Positions 61,507 through 64,000 of a stretch of DNA of 64,000 bases are shown here, in pieces (within the stretch, counting starts at the first letter, position 1; each line of letters starts with the position of its first letter). This stretch comes from Paraburkholderia sp. ZP32-5 (lineage in GTDB: Bacteria > Pseudomonadota > Gammaproteobacteria > Burkholderiales > Burkholderiaceae). The stretch lies in the NCBI RefSeq assembly GCF_021390495.1, contig NZ_JAJEJP010000003.1, forward strand, positions 620,001-684,000, read 5' to 3'. A program made the translations under genes and the position numbers. The notes beneath the pieces were generated by a model. It saw nothing but the letters and a program-made list of their open reading frames with translations. It made no database searches and had not been told where the DNA came from.

Positions 61507-63126
61507 ATGAATGCGAACCCTGTGACAATTGGATCCGACGCGGTAACTGTTCCGCAAGCGCTGGAAGCGAGCCCCGCACGCGTCGTGTCCGCGCCGCCGC
61601 CGGCTGCCGCGCAGGTGCAGTTCACGGCGCGTATTGCGCTCGGGCTCGTCGGTATGTTGTTCGCGTCGTTGCTGGCGATCCTCAACGAGCAGGTGACCGC
61701 GGCTGCGATGACCGATATCCGCGGCGCGTTGTCGATCGGGTATGACGACGGCAGTTGGCTCACCGCGCTGTTCGAAGCGGCGAACGTCGCGACGATGGTA
61801 TTCGCGCCGTGGTTCGGCATCACGTTCACGCTGAAGCGATTTACGGTCGGCGCGGTACTCGCGACGATGTTCTTCGGTCTGCTGTGTCCGTTGGCGCCGA
61901 ATCTGCCGGCGCTATACGTATTGCGGATTCTTCAGGGCATCGCGGGCGGATGTCTTCCGCCGATGCTGATCATCGTGGCGCTGCGGTATCTGCCGCCCAA
62001 TCTGAAGCTTTATGGTCTCGCCGGCTATGCGCTGACGGCGACGTTCGGGCCGGCGCTGGGAACGCCGCTCGCCGCGTTGTGGACCGAGTTCGTCAATTGG
62101 CGCATGGCGTTCTGGCAGATCATTCCGCTCGGCGTGTTGTGCTGCATCGCGATTCAGCAAGGACTTCCCGCGGACCCCATAAAACTCGAGCGATTCCGTT
62201 CGTTCAACTGGCTCGGGCTGCTGACCGGGTTTCCCGCTGTCGCGATGCTGGTGGCCGGCCTGTTGCAAGGCGATCGGCTCGACTGGCTCGACTCGGCGTT
62301 TATCCGCGTGATGTTCTGCGCGGGCGGGTTGCTGCTCGTCGTGTTTCTGGTCAACGAATGGTATCGGCCCGTGCCGTTTTTCAAGCTGCAACTGCTGGTG
62401 CGCAGGAATTTCACGCACGGCCTTTTCACGTTGCTCGGCAACGTAATCCTGCTGGTCGGTCTCGCGGCGATACCCGGCCAATATCTGGCGAAAGTCCATA
62501 TGTACAGGCCGCTGCAGACCGCGCCGCTGTCGTTGTTGCTCGCCGTTCCGCTGCTGATCACGCTGCCGTTGACGGCCGCGTTGCTGAACACACGCCGCGC
62601 CGATCATCGCTGGGTGATCGCCATCGGGCTGATGCTGATGTTCATCACGTGCGCGATGGGCAGCTTGATGACCTCCGAGTGGATCCGCGACAACTTCTAC
62701 CTGCTGCAGGCATTGCAGATCGTCGCGCAGCCGCTGGTGATCATGTCGATCCTGATGGGCGTGACGACCGGGCTGCCGCCCACCGAAGGGCCATTCGCTT
62801 CGGCGATGTTCAATACCGTCAAGACGTTTTCCGCCGCCGTGGCGACCGGGCTCATCGAAGGTCTGGGCACCGCGCGCGAGCGTTTCCATTCGAACGTGCT
62901 GGTCGATCAGTTGGGCAATCGCGCGCCGATCGCGTACCCGGGTGCCGATACGGCCTACGGTATCGGTCAGCTGGCGCACCGGATTCACGAGCAGGCGTTG
63001 GTCCTGACTTCGGCCGATCTCTACCGGGTGATGGCGTGCGTTGCCGTTGCTCTTCTTCTGCTGGTTCCCGTGTTGCCGGTGCGGATCTTTCCGCCGTGGA
63101 GCACGACGCCGCCTTCTTCGCATTGA
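61507..63126 (+). CDS. MFS efflux pump, DHA2/EmrB family
   Basis: This 539-residue inner-membrane protein has about fourteen helices. After a hydrophilic Ala/Pro-rich lead, 'LGLVGMLFASLLAILNEQVT' near 49-68, 'YDDGSWLTALFEAANVATMV' near 79-98, 'LYVLRILQGIAGGCLPPMLI' near 136-155 and 'YALTATFGPALGTPLAALWT' near 176-195 match DHA2 drug:H+ antiporters. 'NEQVTAAAMTDIRGAL' replaces the D-x-x-I-V-N-V-A-L-P segment of EmrB. It is followed after 10 bp by an EmrA-type adaptor, so the two form the inner part of a tripartite exporter. Confidence 0.92.
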   Translation: MNANPVTIGSDAVTVPQALEASPARVVSAPPPAAAQVQFTARIALGLVGMLFASLLAILNEQVTAAAMTDIRGALSIGYDDGSWLTALFEAANVATMVFAPWFGITFTLKRFTVGAVLATMFFGLLCPLAPNLPALYVLRILQGIAGGCLPPMLIIVALRYLPPNLKLYGLAGYALTATFGPALGTPLAALWTEFVNWRMAFWQIIPLGVLCCIAIQQGLPADPIKLERFRSFNWLGLLTGFPAVAMLVAGLLQGDRLDWLDSAFIRVMFCAGGLLLVVFLVNEWYRPVPFFKLQLLVRRNFTHGLFTLLGNVILLVGLAAIPGQYLAKVHMYRPLQTAPLSLLLAVPLLITLPLTAALLNTRRADHRWVIAIGLMLMFITCAMGSLMTSEWIRDNFYLLQALQIVAQPLVIMSILMGVTTGLPPTEGPFASAMFNTVKTFSAAVATGLIEGLGTARERFHSNVLVDQLGNRAPIAYPGADTAYGIGQLAHRIHEQALVLTSADLYRVMACVAVALLLLVPVLPVRIFPPWSTTPPSSH

Positions 63127-63136
63127 GAGACAAACC

Positions 63137-64000
63137 ATGTCATCGATCACGCATTCGCCGTTAAAGTCACCGCTCACGCTCCTTCGTATTGCCGCGGCCA
63201 TCATCGTTGCCGGTCTCGCGGCATGGGCTGCTACGAAACTGTTGTCGAGCCCGAACTCGGAATCCACGAACGACGCCTACGTCACCGCGGATTTCACGCT
63301 GGTCGCTCCGCGCGTCGCGGGGCAAATCACGGACGTACTCGTCAACGATAACGAGGACGTGAAAGCGGGCCAACTGCTGGTACGCATCGATGACCGCGAC
63401 TATCGCGCCGCGCTGGCGAGCGCCGAGGCGGAGGTCGCGGTGGCGAAAGCGTCGGTGGCGAACTTCGACGCGGAGATCGCGCGGCAGCCGTCGCTGGTCG
63501 CGCAGGCACGCGCAACGTTGCGCTCCGATGATGCGTCGATTGGCTTTGCGCGGGCCAATGCGTCGCGCTACCAGAATCTGTCCGATGTCGGCGCGGGGAC
63601 CGCGCAGGAACAACAGCGCGCTTCCAGCACGCTCGCGCAGCAACTCGCGCAACAGTCGCATGACGAGGCCGCGTTGATGGCCATCGAGCAGAACCTCGAC
63701 GTGCTGCGCGCGCAACGCGACAAGGCCGCGGGCGCGTTGGAGCACGCGCAGGCGATGCTGGAGCAGGCGCAGCTCAATCTGTCCTACACGCAGATTCGCG
63801 CGCCGGTCGACGGCAAGGTGGGCCGCCGCTCGGCGCGAGTCGGCGCGATCGTCGCGCCCGGCGCGCCGGTTCTGGCGATCGTGCCGCTGTCCGATGCGTA
63901 TGTGCTCGCCAACTTCCAGGAGAGCCAGATCACCAACATGCGACCGGGTGAAAGCGTGCGCGTGACGGTCGATAGTCTGCCTGGCGTGGTGATTCGCGGT
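63137..64000 (+). CDS. HlyD/EmrA membrane-fusion protein, 3' end cut by window edge
   Basis: The frame is open from ATG 63137 to the window end (288 codons). One N-terminal membrane helix (about 14-36) is followed by 'SESTNDAYVTADFTLVAPRV' near 41-60 and 'GQITDVLVNDNEDVKAGQLL' near 62-81 (lipoyl half), a long coiled-coil hairpin rich in Ala and Gln (about 95-215) and the second half 'LSYTQIRAPVDGKVGRRSAR' near 215-234. This is the EmrA/HlyD_D23 layout; the protein would bridge the MFS pump to an outer-membrane factor, whose gene probably lies beyond the window. About 60-90 residues are missing. Confidence 0.93.
   Translation, partial: MSSITHSPLKSPLTLLRIAAAIIVAGLAAWAATKLLSSPNSESTNDAYVTADFTLVAPRVAGQITDVLVNDNEDVKAGQLLVRIDDRDYRAALASAEAEVAVAKASVANFDAEIARQPSLVAQARATLRSDDASIGFARANASRYQNLSDVGAGTAQEQQRASSTLAQQLAQQSHDEAALMAIEQNLDVLRAQRDKAAGALEHAQAMLEQAQLNLSYTQIRAPVDGKVGRRSARVGAIVAPGAPVLAIVPLSDAYVLANFQESQITNMRPGESVRVTVDSLPGVVIRG

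Noticed and set aside
61755..63267. Long alternative frames on both strands over the EmrB-type gene
   Set aside because: Arg-rich or Gln/His-rich shadows of the real 14-helix MFS protein, without motifs.

Overview
The window is GC-rich DNA (with a few AT-rich intergenic islands) that reads as Burkholderiaceae, most likely Paraburkholderia, Caballeronia or Burkholderia. Pointers are the two classic Burkholderia-type trimeric porins, the number of LysR/AraC/IclR catabolic regulators, the codon use, and the Wza/Wzb/Wzc exopolysaccharide locus. This assignment is inferred from gene content only. No rRNA, tRNA, CRISPR array or intact insertion sequence was seen.

Region 1 (1-10987) is catabolic. 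A truncated LDH2/MDH2-type dehydrogenase diverges from a LysR regulator. Next comes an operon of an EthD-like protein, a carboxymuconolactone-decarboxylase-like protein, an SDR, a LigI-like amidohydrolase and a mandelate racemase/muconate lactonizing-type enolase. A LysR gene then diverges from an alpha/beta hydrolase (lacking the usual serine nucleophile), a DctA-family symporter and a porin. Together they look like an uptake and degradation pathway for an unidentified organic acid or lactone.

Region 2 (11122-38307) is a large bidirectional exopolysaccharide locus. The left arm (minus strand) runs from a WcaJ-type initiating transferase through a dTDP-rhamnose-4-epimerase-like enzyme, a GT2, a KpsC/KpsS-like (Kdo transferase-type) protein, a Wzx flippase, an acyltransferase, a Wzy-like polymerase, ManC and a WecG-type transferase to a Tat-exported beta-helix protein, and ends in a strong terminator. 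The right arm (plus strand) is wza-wzb-wzc, a complete Kdo set (kdsA, kdsC, kdsB, kdsD) and rmlBACD-type dTDP-rhamnose genes in the order B-A-C-D. The locus is bracketed by two paralogous GlxA/AraC regulators. Each has the same GCCAA-N4-TTGGC palindrome about 110 bp upstream, in AT-rich DNA, and each follows a terminator and a small gene on the same strand.

Region 3 (39014-44711) is an aminotransferase followed by an amino-acid ABC importer and a TetR regulator fused to an IS4/5 transposase-type DUF4096 domain. Region 4 (44844-51353) is an IclR regulator diverging from a terephthalate/anthranilate-type Rieske dioxygenase (alpha, beta, ferredoxin-reductase), an MFS importer and a porin; no dihydrodiol dehydrogenase is present. 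Region 5 (51438-64000) is a mixed region: an MFS exporter, a PrmC-like methyltransferase, a Tat-exported isochorismatase-fold hydrolase, a frameshifted alpha/beta hydrolase, a 74-bp direct repeat, an AraC regulator, an ArsR/DJ-1 pair, a GlxA regulator, a Mug glycosylase, a LysR regulator and an EmrB/EmrA-type efflux pair cut by the window end.
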